Notes: a model not told the origin generated them from the letters alone. Positions 1-6,028 are shown, numbered from the stretch's first letter. The stretch is 13,425 nucleotides of DNA from a bacterium (GCA_012523655.1 JAAYTV010000147.1:1-13425); one strand, 5' to 3'. Translations and numbers: made by a program.

Positions 1-478
1 GATCGTTGTTAAAGGTGACTGAATACAGCCCGAGATTCGCACCGAGCTTGCGCTCCTCCGGTTGACAGGTGTATTTTCCGCACTGGATGTGGTCGATGGT
101 AGCGGTCCTGAACGGCCGCGCCGGCTGATCGATATAATGGCCGCCGGTGATTACATGCACATCGGTGGCGTCATTGGCCCGCGCCGCCGGCGTAATCGGG
201 CTGTTGTCGAACAGACGCTCTTCGATCGTCAACAGCTCATTGGTGGAAGCGGACATCAGAACGATGTCCACCTTGGCCTGGTGGATGACCTGACGGATCT
301 GCTCGCGATATTCGGCCAGCGTGCGGTATTTTCCCTCGTGGCTATGGTGCTCAGGACTTTTGCCCGGCGCCGCGATGCCGAACGCCATGTCGGCATCTTT
401 GGCATCAGCCAGCATAAAATCCTTGCAATTGGAATCAGCCAGTATGCGGGCTATTTTTTGGTCCAGCGTTTTTTGCAT
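1..478 (-). CDS. Uncharacterised protein, N-terminal 159 residues (C-terminus beyond window)
   Basis: An open frame begins at ATG 478 on the minus strand and runs off the window edge without a stop, giving about 159 residues. The N-terminus is soluble, with no signal peptide or membrane segment. It contains a well-formed block 'DFMLADAKDADMAFGIAAPG' at residues 20-39, then a region ending in 'IVLMSASTNELLTIEERLF', followed by 'DVHVITGGHYIDQPARPF'. Short blocks such as LADAKDADM and VLMSAS look like strand ends of a TIM-barrel aldolase-type enzyme, but I do not recognise the family and assign no reaction. The start is supported only by the first in-frame ATG after a stop-rich AT-rich stretch; the upstream GGGTGTCCC is a weak ribosome site. 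It is divergent from the aldo/keto reductase at 605, so the 126 bp between them should hold both promoters. I could not pick convincing -35/-10 boxes there. Confidence 0.75.
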   Translation of the reverse strand, partial: MQKTLDQKIARILADSNCKDFMLADAKDADMAFGIAAPGKSPEHHSHEGKYRTLAEYREQIRQVIHQAKVDIVLMSASTNELLTIEERLFDNSPITPAARANDATDVHVITGGHYIDQPARPFRTATIDHIQCGKYTCQPEERKLGANLGLYSVTFNND

Positions 479-604
479 GATAGGGACACCCAAACAGTGA
501 GCTTGCCATTAAATAGACACGACCAATTTAACGTTTTTTTATGTTTTTCAAAATGAATTTTATCGTCCCGCGGCTTGCGCGCCGGGCGGAGGAGTGTAAG
601 ACGT

Positions 605-1702
605 ATGATCTATCGAAACTATGGCAAAGGGACAGAGCAGGTGTCGGTCATCGGATTCGGCGGCATGCGCTTCGCCGATCAGAGGAACGTGGAGGCCTGC
701 GCCGGCCTGGTACGCTCCGCCTATGAGGCGGGCATCACCTATTTCGATACCGCGCCCAACTATGGCAAGTCAGAGGAACTGTTCGGTGTCGCTTTCAAAG
801 AGATGAAAAAAAACCGCATAGAACGACCGTTTTATGTGGCGACGAAAAGCCTGCGGGCCGAACCGTCGGCCATTCGCAAAGACCTGGAACAGTCCCTTCG
901 CCGGATGAACCTGGAGTACATCGATTTCTATCACGTCTGGTGCGTCATGTCCCTGCAGGACTATTACGGCCGCAAGGCCAAGGGCGCTCTACAGGAGTTT
1001 GAACGCTTGCACCAGGAGGGGTTGATCCGTCATATCTGCATCTCATCGCACATGAAGGGCGAGGAGGTGGAGACCGTGCTGCAGGATTTTCCCTTTGAGG
1101 GTGTGCTGCTGGGCTATTCGGCAATGAATTTTTCCTACCGGGAAAAAGCGGTGGAAGCGGCCGCGGCGATCGGCGCCGGCGTGGTGGTGATGAACCCCCT
1201 GGGCGGCGGCCTGATCCCACAACATCCCGACCGCTTTGCCTTTCTTCGCACCCGGGAAAATGAGCCCGTTGTGCAGGCCGGATTGCGTTTTCTTATCAAC
1301 GATCCGCGGATCAGCGTGGCGTTGGTAGGGTTCAGCCATCCGCAACATCTGCAGGAGGCTCTGCAGGCGGTGCAGGACTATCAGCCGATTTCCCCCGAAG
1401 AGATCGCTGTCATGCAATCCAAGATCAAACAGGGATTCACTGAGCTGTGCACCGGCTGCGGCTACTGCGATCACTGTCCGGAGGATATTCCGGTGCCGCG
1501 CTTGATGGACGCGTACAACCACTATTTGCTCAAGGGCGAGAAGCAGGCGCTGCTGGACCGGCTGAATTGGCACTGGTCCATCGGCAAAAAGGATCCGATT
1601 CTGCAGGCTTGTACGCAATGCCGGTTATGCGAGGAGGCCTGTACCCAGCATCTGCCGACCACCGACCGAATCCTGGAGATCGCTGAATTGGCGCGCACCT
1701 AA
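605..1702 (+). CDS. Aldo/keto reductase with C-terminal ferredoxin-like Fe-S domain
   Basis: A 365-residue cytoplasmic oxidoreductase. Residues 1-260 form the AKR TIM barrel, with the family tetrad visible as D48 and Y53 (in FDTAPNYG), K81 (ATKS) and H110 (DFYHVW). The C-terminal part has two cysteine groups: C282/285/288/291 (CTGCGYCDHCP) and C336/339/342/346 (CTQCRLCEEAC). This is the layout of AKRs fused to a 4Fe-4S ferredoxin-like domain. Such proteins are predicted NAD(P)H- or ferredoxin-linked carbonyl reductases, usually of unknown substrate; the second group lacks the usual CP ending (CTQHLP), which may affect one cluster. ATG 605 is chosen over the in-frame TTG at 575 because GGAGGAG at 588-594 sits 10 nt before it and the protein then begins exactly at the family start (MIYRNYGKG). 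The gene appears monocistronic, and its TAA lies inside the REP-like repeat at 1701. Confidence 0.93.
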   Translation: MIYRNYGKGTEQVSVIGFGGMRFADQRNVEACAGLVRSAYEAGITYFDTAPNYGKSEELFGVAFKEMKKNRIERPFYVATKSLRAEPSAIRKDLEQSLRRMNLEYIDFYHVWCVMSLQDYYGRKAKGALQEFERLHQEGLIRHICISSHMKGEEVETVLQDFPFEGVLLGYSAMNFSYREKAVEAAAAIGAGVVVMNPLGGGLIPQHPDRFAFLRTRENEPVVQAGLRFLINDPRISVALVGFSHPQHLQEALQAVQDYQPISPEEIAVMQSKIKQGFTELCTGCGYCDHCPEDIPVPRLMDAYNHYLLKGEKQALLDRLNWHWSIGKKDPILQACTQCRLCEEACTQHLPTTDRILEIAELART

Positions 1703-1732
1703 CCTTACGAAGGTGGTATCCTTACGGAGGTG
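1701..1732 (+). repeat. Left REP-like double palindrome
   Basis: Two short imperfect palindromes lie in tandem: AACCTTACGAAGGT at 1701-1714 and TCCTTACGGAGGT at 1719-1731. Each can form a 5-bp stem around a 3-nt loop (CCTT-ACG-AAGG type). The unit matches the reverse complement of 2230-2261, so the two repeats face each other across the transposase remnant. It starts within the reductase stop codon (TAA, 1700-1702), so it can also act as the 3' end structure of that transcript. Confidence 0.75.
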
Positions 1733-1899
1733 GCGCCTGTGGCGATTTTGTCCCTTGATTGATTGCCCATAAAGGGATAGAATCTTCACAAAGGACAGGT
1801 CCAATGAGCTTTGGATGGGCATCCTGGTGAGGGATTTCGACCTGCGGTCAAATGAGATCAGCGGGCAACCTGCGCAGGATGCGCTCACGGATGATCTTC

Positions 1900-2229
1900 A
1901 TGTCGCCACGCCATGTTAAAGACCACTATTATCACATCTACAATCACAGCATCGATGGTTTGCGGCTTTTCTATACTTCCGAAAATTATAATTTTCTTTT
2001 AGGGAAAATCGCCTCCTCCCTGTGGGAGTATGAGGTGGATCTGATCGCTTACTGCCTGATGCCGAACCACTATCATTTTTTTGCCCGCCAACTGTCCGAG
2101 ACCCCCCTGTCGTCCTGGATTCAAAGCATCTTTAACAGCTACTCTCAGGCCCTCAACCATCAACTGCAGCGTCATGGCACTGTTTTCATCGTTCGGGCCG
2201 AGCACATCAACGTTGTTATCTATTCAAGG
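1900..2229 (+). pseudogene. Truncated REP-associated tyrosine (Y1/HUH) transposase
   Basis: The frame reads through a typical RAYT N-terminus: 'YYHIYNHSIDGLRLFY' at residues 10-25, counted from ATG 1900, then 'YCLMPNHYHF' with the HUH metal-binding pair H57 and H59, then a helix around 'IQSIFNSYSQALNHQLQRHG'. Family members normally continue with a LF-Q/E-GRFK segment and then a YIHLNPV-like segment that carries the catalytic tyrosine. Here the first has become FIVRAEHINV, and after about residue 106 the reading frame runs straight into the right-hand repeat and then antisense to the aldolase. The catalytic tyrosine segment is therefore missing and the protein is expected to be inactive. The open frame extends upstream to ATG 1852 and downstream to a stop at 2319, but those parts show no family similarity. 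ATG 1900 is a family-based choice, since no good ribosome site is visible. Confidence 0.82.
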
Positions 2230-2261
2230 AACCTTCGTAAGGTTACCACCTTAGGAAGGTT
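2230..2261 (-). repeat. Right REP-like double palindrome, inverted relative to the left copy
   Basis: AACCTTCGTAAGGTT at 2230-2244 is a perfect 6-bp inverted repeat around a 3-nt loop. ACCTTAGGAAGGT at 2248-2260 is a second one with 5-bp arms. Read on the minus strand, the unit is a close copy of 1701-1732. It ends 3 bp from the aldolase pseudogene stop, and it can fold in RNA from either strand, so it may act as a two-way 3' end between the convergent transcripts. Confidence 0.78.
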
Positions 2262-2264
2262 GGG

Positions 2265-2699
2265 TTACGCTTTTCCGCTGCTGCCGAAAACACGCATTCT
2301 GGCAGCCACCACCTTTTAGCCGCAAGTCTGGCTCGGTATAGCGTCTGCGGATAGTCATGGTGGCCGTCCGTCGCTGTGGCGATGCTCTTCACCCGCGCAA
2401 AGGCGGCTGCGCTCATCTCCGCATAGATGTCGATCTTGTTGATCCCCATGTGAATGGCTTGTTGCAGATCCGCGTCTGAGATGCCGGAGCGGCCATGGAG
2501 TACCAGCGGCACGGTGACTTTCAGCTGTGGCCTGCAGCCGCTGGAAATCCAGCTGGGGCTCTCCATGGTAAAAACCGTGCGCGTTGCCGATGGAAACATC
2601 CAGGCCGTGTATGCCGGTCGTGGCAACGAATTCCGCCGCTTTATCCGGATCGGCAAAAACTCGTTCCGGTTCTGCTCTGTGAGCATCTCTGGTGTTATG
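2265..2699 (-). pseudogene. Class II (fructose-bisphosphate-type) aldolase, C-terminal half, frameshifted
   Basis: Three minus-strand segments assemble into the C-terminal half of a class II ketose-bisphosphate aldolase. The first frame (2699 to about 2521) reads ADPDKAAEFVATTG, then LDVSIGNAHGFYHGEPQLDF. A +1 shift near a short A run (2519-2521) leads to VPLVLHGRSGISDADL and GINKIDIYAEMSAAAF. A second shift at the T4 run 2314-2317 returns to the first frame and gives VVAARMRVFGSSGKA followed by TAA at 2267-2265, the normal family ending. The two indels offset each other. Upstream, the first frame meets a TGA just before 2700 and the agmatinase stop is at 2712, so the N-terminal half (about 140-150 residues with the first zinc ligands) is absent. 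LHGRSG also replaces the usual LHGGSG. It cannot encode a working aldolase. The indels could be sequencing errors in homopolymers, but the missing N-terminus cannot. Confidence 0.85.
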
Positions 2700-2711
2700 G
2701 AGGGTGTGTAA

Positions 2712-3644
2712 TCAGGTCCGGCTGGAGAACAGCGGTCCGTTTGGCTTGGTTGGCCAGGGGATGCCGCTTTGGGACACCTCTTTCTGCAGTTTAAAACCGA
2801 GCATCTTGTAGACCAACTTGGCCACATTGAAGGGGGAGTTGCGGTCGAACCGGTTGAACGCCAGTTCCACCACGTCAAATCCGACCACGGTTTTGCTGCG
2901 GAACACCGTGTGGAGGATGTCCAGCCCCTCGTCCCAGGTGAATCCGCCGGGTTCTGGGGTGCCGGTACTGCTGATGACGCTGAGGTCAAAGGCGTCGACG
3001 TCCACGGTGACAAAGATGTGTTCCGGCAGGTTCTGCAATGCGATTTTCCAGTTGCACATTTTTTTCCGCAGGCTGTGCATGGTGCACACCGCCATATTCT
3101 CCAGGCGAATACGGTCCGCCTCTTCGCTGCACATGGCGCGGATGCCCAACTGCAGAGTGTGCGGGGTCATCTCACGGATCCGCGCCATCACCGATGCGTG
3201 GCTGAAGCGGCTGCCCTCGTAGCTGTCGCGCAAGTCAGAGTGCGCGTCCAGTTGCACGCACCCCAGTGTCGGATATCTCTCCTGCAGGGCCTTGAAATAG
3301 CCGCTGCTGATGGAGTGGTCGCCGCCGAGCACTACAACGAATTTGTTTTTTTCCAGCAGGGCTTGGGTGGACCGGACCATTTGTCGATGCACGGCTGCAG
3401 GGGTTTTGGGCATGGCCGGCGCCGCCAGCGTTACGATGCCCATGCGAAAGGGTTCAGCCTTGAGCACTTCATCGTAAAACTCCACATAGCAGGAGGCGTC
3501 CAGGACAGCCTGGGGCGCACGACCGGCGCCGTGGCCGTAGGAAACGCCGCCTTCATAGGGAAACGGCAGCACTGCCACTGCGGCGTCCTGAAACCGGCAG
3601 AATGCCGGATCAGGGCCAAGAAACTGTTTGCGGTTGAGTTTCAT
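2712..3644 (-). CDS. speB: Agmatinase-family ureohydrolase (predicted agmatine to putrescine + urea)
   Basis: A 310-residue cytoplasmic member of the arginase/agmatinase superfamily. Binuclear Mn-site motifs are in order: GGDHS at 107-111 (H110), DAHSD at 133-137 (D133, H135, D137), SHASVMAR at 148-155, and TVDVDAFD at 213-220 (D215, D217), followed by TGTPEPGG and a late conserved E260. ATG 3644 is chosen because the upstream gene stops at 3641 with an ATGA overlap, which suggests translational coupling, and because the open frame's longer N-terminus (to 3716) is antisense-like filler. Agmatinase rather than arginase is inferred from the neighbouring arginine decarboxylase and from the family-typical GTPEPGG segment. 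A related ureohydrolase such as guanidinobutyrase cannot be excluded. About 25 residues extend past the normal fold end (QKEVSQSGIPW onward). It is the last intact gene of the polyamine locus. Confidence 0.88.
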   Translation of the reverse strand: MKLNRKQFLGPDPAFCRFQDAAVAVLPFPYEGGVSYGHGAGRAPQAVLDASCYVEFYDEVLKAEPFRMGIVTLAAPAMPKTPAAVHRQMVRSTQALLEKNKFVVVLGGDHSISSGYFKALQERYPTLGCVQLDAHSDLRDSYEGSRFSHASVMARIREMTPHTLQLGIRAMCSEEADRIRLENMAVCTMHSLRKKMCNWKIALQNLPEHIFVTVDVDAFDLSVISSTGTPEPGGFTWDEGLDILHTVFRSKTVVGFDVVELAFNRFDRNSPFNVAKLVYKMLGFKLQKEVSQSGIPWPTKPNGPLFSSRT

Positions 3645-4723
3645 CGGTTTTTCAGCATTTCTTGGGTGAGAGCCGGCAACCGTTCGACCAGGCATTTGCC
3701 CGGCCGCGGTTCGCATTCGTTGATTACAAAAGCCGCCAACAGCGGAAAGACGATCGAGTATTCGCCCCAGATCTGCACCAGTTTTTCCTCACCGGTGGAA
3801 CGGTATTTACCCCAGGTGACCGCTTCGCTGAAGGTGCAACTGGAGAGGCTGCCTTCCCGTTCCACGGCGGTGGTGATCTGCAGACCGCGATCAGCGCCTT
3901 CAAAGTCAATGCCGAGGATCTGACTGATGGTCGGCCCGGTCTGCTGGATGAAATTTTTCGGACCGCCGCCGCCCCATTCGACAAAGCCGCTGGCTTGGGC
4001 CGTATAGCTGACGGCAGCGGAATCAAGTATGTCTTTTTGCCCGGAGAGAAGCACAGGATATCCCTCCAGGTCGGTTCTGGCCAGGTTCATGGCTATGGAG
4101 TGGTTGGACAGCGAGTCCCAAAAGACTGGCACTGATCCTTTGGCCGCTGCGACGAGAAAGCTGCGTTCCGGATGCGGGGAACGTTCCGCAGCCCATAGGC
4201 CGAGCTGCCGGTTGAATTCCCAACTGCTCAGAGATTTTCCGGCGAGCTCTGAGTAACGCTCGCGCACAAAGAGGCGGATCAGTTCATCCTGGGCCTCCAA
4301 GGTCTCCTTTTCGCGAATGCCGATGTCATAGATGCGGGTGTCGCCGTGCCGGCGCAGCAGATCATCGTCGGCTTGCGGCGAAATGGCCTTGACCGGCAGA
4401 TCAAAGGCAAAGTGCAGATCGTGGTACACCTGTGCGCCGGTGGAACAGATCACATCGATGAATCCCGCTTGCAATAAGGAGATCACCATGCCGCCCATGC
4501 CTCCGGCGATGCCGGCGCCCGAGATGCCCAGCCAGATGGTATCGCCGTCGTCCACCATGCGCTGAAACAGTCGGGCGCCGCGGTAGACGTTACGCGCCTC
4601 GAACGAGGTGCGGCCCATGAGCTGCAGCAATGCGCTGACGCTCACACCCGGGCGAAGCGGTTCAGGGATGATATCCGGTGCATCGTGGAACAGAGAGTTG
4701 TCATGGCCCATGATCAGTTCCAT
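3641..4723 (-). CDS. Deoxyhypusine synthase-like protein (predicted homospermidine/polyamine synthase)
   Basis: A 360-residue Rossmann-type protein of the deoxyhypusine synthase family, which uses NAD to move an aminobutyl group. Visible family blocks are WLGISGAGIAGGMGGMV (64-80), CSTGAQVYHDLHF (93-105), PVFWDSLSNHSIAMNLA (199-215), GGGGPKNFIQQTGPTI (251-266) and SEAVTWGKY (299-307). K306 is in the position of the active-site lysine that forms the enzyme-imine in eukaryotic DHS. Bacteria have no eIF5A substrate, and DHS-like proteins there are thought to make homospermidine from putrescine or a related polyamine. Its place between arginine decarboxylase and agmatinase supports that. Start: ATG 4723, preceded by AAAAAGA; ATG 4711 (MGHDNS) with GGAA upstream is an equal alternative. 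The frame stays open to 5131, but that part is out of frame with, and antisense in character to, the arginine decarboxylase gene. The stop overlaps the next gene's ATG. Confidence 0.87.
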   Translation of the reverse strand: MELIMGHDNSLFHDAPDIIPEPLRPGVSVSALLQLMGRTSFEARNVYRGARLFQRMVDDGDTIWLGISGAGIAGGMGGMVISLLQAGFIDVICSTGAQVYHDLHFAFDLPVKAISPQADDDLLRRHGDTRIYDIGIREKETLEAQDELIRLFVRERYSELAGKSLSSWEFNRQLGLWAAERSPHPERSFLVAAAKGSVPVFWDSLSNHSIAMNLARTDLEGYPVLLSGQKDILDSAAVSYTAQASGFVEWGGGGPKNFIQQTGPTISQILGIDFEGADRGLQITTAVEREGSLSSCTFSEAVTWGKYRSTGEEKLVQIWGEYSIVFPLLAAFVINECEPRPGKCLVERLPALTQEMLKNR

Positions 4724-4733
4724 TCTTTTTGTG

Positions 4734-4799
4734 AAAAAAAACCCTGTTTCACATCGCGCGCCCAGAGGGAGAGCGGGAGAAGTAAAACAGGGTGAAACG
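4734..4799 (-). terminator. Intrinsic-terminator-like hairpin between arginine decarboxylase and DHS-like gene, with competing pairing
   Basis: On the minus strand a 9-bp perfect stem, ACCCTGTTT (4793-4785) with AAACAGGGT (4749-4741), is followed directly by a run of eight Ts (4741-4734). The loop is about 35 nt and GC-rich. The 3' arm lies within GTGAAAC (4752-4746), which could instead pair with GTTTCAC at 4799-4793, overlapping the 5' arm, so two folds exclude each other. The 5' arm begins only a few bases after the decarboxylase stop (4801), where a terminating ribosome would cover it. It may end most transcripts after the first gene, or attenuate the two downstream genes. Confidence 0.72.
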
Positions 4800-4800
4800 A

Positions 4801-5364
4801 TTAATCCATCAACATGACTGCGCAGGCCAGCACCGTGGTCCACAAGCCGTCTTTGTGGCCTTTCGCCGACTGGGCGATGCTGCGGCTGGTAAAGTTGTAT
4901 TCTTTGATCTGGTAAAGCTTTTTTCGCTCGTTCCAGGCGACATTGGGATCCAGTTCGATGCCCAACGTGGAGGCAAGCATGGTGGCGGCGAGGTCTTCGG
5001 CAAAGTCGGTGACTTTTTTCTCTGTCTGTCCAAAGGCGTGGTGTTCGCTGATGTAGCCGTACTGCGTGGGGTTGGTGGGGCGGGCCATTCCGATGGCTGC
5101 GGACACCAGACGGTTGGGTTCGTTGGTGCATTCCCGAGCCATTACGACAAAAGTGATCTGGCCTGGTTTAAGCTCCTTGACGCCCTGTTTGCGCGAAATG
5201 ATTTTACACCCGGGAGCGAAGATGCTCGACACAGTGACCAGATTGCAGATTTCAATATCCGCATCTCTTAACGCCAGCTCGAAGCTCTGCAATTTGTTCT
5301 TATGATAGCCGACGCCGTTGGTGAAGAACATCCGCTTGGGAATCAAATTCGAAATCGTTTCCAA
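4801..5364 (-). CDS. Pyruvoyl-dependent arginine decarboxylase (PvlArgDC)
   Basis: A 187-residue proenzyme that converts arginine to agmatine and CO2 in the cytoplasm. It self-cleaves to generate a pyruvoyl group. The N-terminus (PKRMFFTNGVGYHKNKLQSF, residues 9-28), the cleavage block NLVTVSSIFAPGCK at 41-54 with the expected scission between S46 and S47, and FVVMARECTNEPNRLVSAAIG (residues 87-107) with its conserved glutamates, are all family hallmarks. Length fits (archaeal examples are about 165 residues). The start is TTG at 5364: no ATG precedes the conserved block at the right distance, and GGGAGGG at 5379-5373 lies 8 nt before it. It is the first gene of the polyamine locus, which continues after a 77-bp gap holding a terminator-like hairpin. 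This pyruvoyl enzyme takes the place of the PLP-dependent SpeA. Confidence 0.93.
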   Translation of the reverse strand: METISNLIPKRMFFTNGVGYHKNKLQSFELALRDADIEICNLVTVSSIFAPGCKIISRKQGVKELKPGQITFVVMARECTNEPNRLVSAAIGMARPTNPTQYGYISEHHAFGQTEKKVTDFAEDLAATMLASTLGIELDPNVAWNERKKLYQIKEYNFTSRSIAQSAKGHKDGLWTTVLACAVMLMD

Positions 5365-5372
5365 TGTTACAG

Positions 5373-5379
5373 CCCTCCC
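5373..5379 (-). promoter_or_regulatory. Ribosome binding site fixing the TTG start of PvlArgDC
   Basis: GGGAGGG on the minus strand lies 8 nt before TTG 5364 and is one of the strongest Shine-Dalgarno matches in the window. It supports the non-ATG start. Confidence 0.75.
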
Positions 5380-5434
5380 AGAGGAAAAGAAGAAGAAAAG
5401 GGATCAATCCCGGTGAATTACGGTTCCAATAAAT

Positions 5435-5446
5435 TAAGAATTCTTA
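5435..5446. promoter_or_regulatory. 12-bp perfect palindrome upstream of the polyamine locus (possible operator)
   Basis: TAAGAATTCTTA is a perfect dyad about 70 bp before the PvlArgDC start, in an AT-rich stretch where the operon promoter should lie. A dimeric repressor site is possible. A chance EcoRI-containing palindrome in AT-rich DNA is also possible, and I could not place clear promoter boxes around it. Confidence 0.3.
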
Positions 5447-5447
5447 C

Positions 5448-5467
5448 AAAAAAATACAAATGGTATT
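5448..5467 (-). terminator. Weak hairpin plus T run downstream of the ECF S-component gene
   Basis: On the minus strand, AATAC (5467-5463) pairs with GTATT (5457-5453) around a 5-nt loop and is followed by more Ts (7 in total from 5454 to 5448). The stem is AT-rich and only 5 bp, so termination would be weak. Its position, 31 bp after the stop at 5498, is right for a gene end. Confidence 0.35.
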
Positions 5468-5497
5468 AGCGGCCCTCGGCTGCAGGAGCCATGGCGT

Positions 5498-6028
5498 TCA
5501 GAGGTGGGCGGCGGCTTTGCTTCGCCAGATCCGGTAAAAGAACACAGCGAACCCTCCACCGATAAGTGCGGTGAACAATTGCGGAAAGGCCATGATGGAG
5601 ACCAGGGCCGGCGGCAGGGATCTGCCCAGGAGCAGCGGCAGCAAGATTCGTGCGGCGGCAAAGAGCACGGCGAATTTGAGCACCGCGGCGGCGGTCACGG
5701 CCAGGCTGTTGCGCAGGTAATAGCGGGCGGCTGCGGTTGCCTCACGATCCTTGATCCAGGCAAAGAGCGCGACGTAGGACAAGTTGGCGAGAAGGATAAA
5801 GGGGATCATGGGCGCCAGGGGCGCCGGCAGCTGTCCGCGCAGCACGGCCAGCAGCGGGGTCAGGCACCCCAGCACCGCGCCGCCGGTTGCAGAGACCATC
5901 AGCGTAGTGATGATCAGCATGAAATTAACCATCGGGCCGGTGACCGGCTGCGGCAGGCCGAGGAGTTGAATCACCAGAGTGATGGAGAGCAGAAACATCA
6001 ACCTGGTGAGAGTCAGAGTTTTGACCAT
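5498..6028 (-). CDS. ECF-transporter S-component-like integral membrane protein
   Basis: A 176-residue, very hydrophobic protein with about five or six membrane segments (approximately 9-25, 31-47, 50-65, 72-92, 107-130, 141-165) and a short basic C-terminus (RIWRSKAAAHL). The block QPVTGPMVNFMLII (27-40), then GCLTPLLAVLRGQLPAPLAP (54-73), matches my memory of a family annotated as ECF transporter S component, the substrate-binding membrane subunit of energy-coupling-factor vitamin or metal importers. No ATPase or T subunit is present in the window, so it would depend on a shared module encoded elsewhere. The substrate is not evident. ATG 6028 is the first in-frame ATG, with a weak GGGAAG upstream. 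It lies 46 bp after the TonB-like gene and may be the last gene of that transcript, although its function seems unrelated. Confidence 0.7.
   Translation of the reverse strand: MVKTLTLTRLMFLLSITLVIQLLGLPQPVTGPMVNFMLIITTLMVSATGGAVLGCLTPLLAVLRGQLPAPLAPMIPFILLANLSYVALFAWIKDREATAAARYYLRNSLAVTAAAVLKFAVLFAAARILLPLLLGRSLPPALVSIMAFPQLFTALIGGGFAVFFYRIWRSKAAAHL

Larger units (their letters stand above)
1701..2261 (+). mobile_element. Degenerate RAYT/REP-type element (transposase remnant with flanking inverted hairpin repeats)
   Basis: The element is bounded by two related repeats in inverted orientation (1701-1732 and the reverse complement of 2230-2261). By eye they match at about 26 of 32 positions. 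A Y1/HUH REP-associated tyrosine transposase remnant lies between them. Known RAYT genes are typically flanked by REP palindromes in this way, and the transposase acts on those repeats. Here the element sits exactly between the 3' ends of two convergent genes, touching the stop codon of the reductase and ending 3 bp from the stop of an aldolase pseudogene. The stretch 1733-1851 inside the element holds no recognisable gene. Boundaries are taken from the outer edges of the repeats; no target-site duplication is evident. Confidence 0.7.

Noticed and set aside
479..604. Divergent promoter boxes between the first gene and the reductase
   Set aside because: Several TTG- and TA-rich hexamers exist in this AT-rich stretch, but none has both boxes at 16-18 bp spacing; any choice would be a guess.
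2243..3013. A single 256-codon minus-strand gene
   Set aside because: Only its last part (after 2520) is the middle segment of the aldolase; the first part is agmatinase in the wrong frame. The real content is a frameshifted pseudogene.
2769..3923. Plus-strand open frame (384 codons) opposite agmatinase and the DHS-like gene
   Set aside because: It spans two real, overlapping minus-strand genes with intact catalytic motifs, so it is an antisense artefact.
4724..5131. Upstream extension of the DHS-like open frame (136 extra codons)
   Set aside because: It is the PvlArgDC gene read in another frame (Arg/His-rich, no family match) and would cross the terminator-like hairpin; the family start fits ATG 4723 or 4711.
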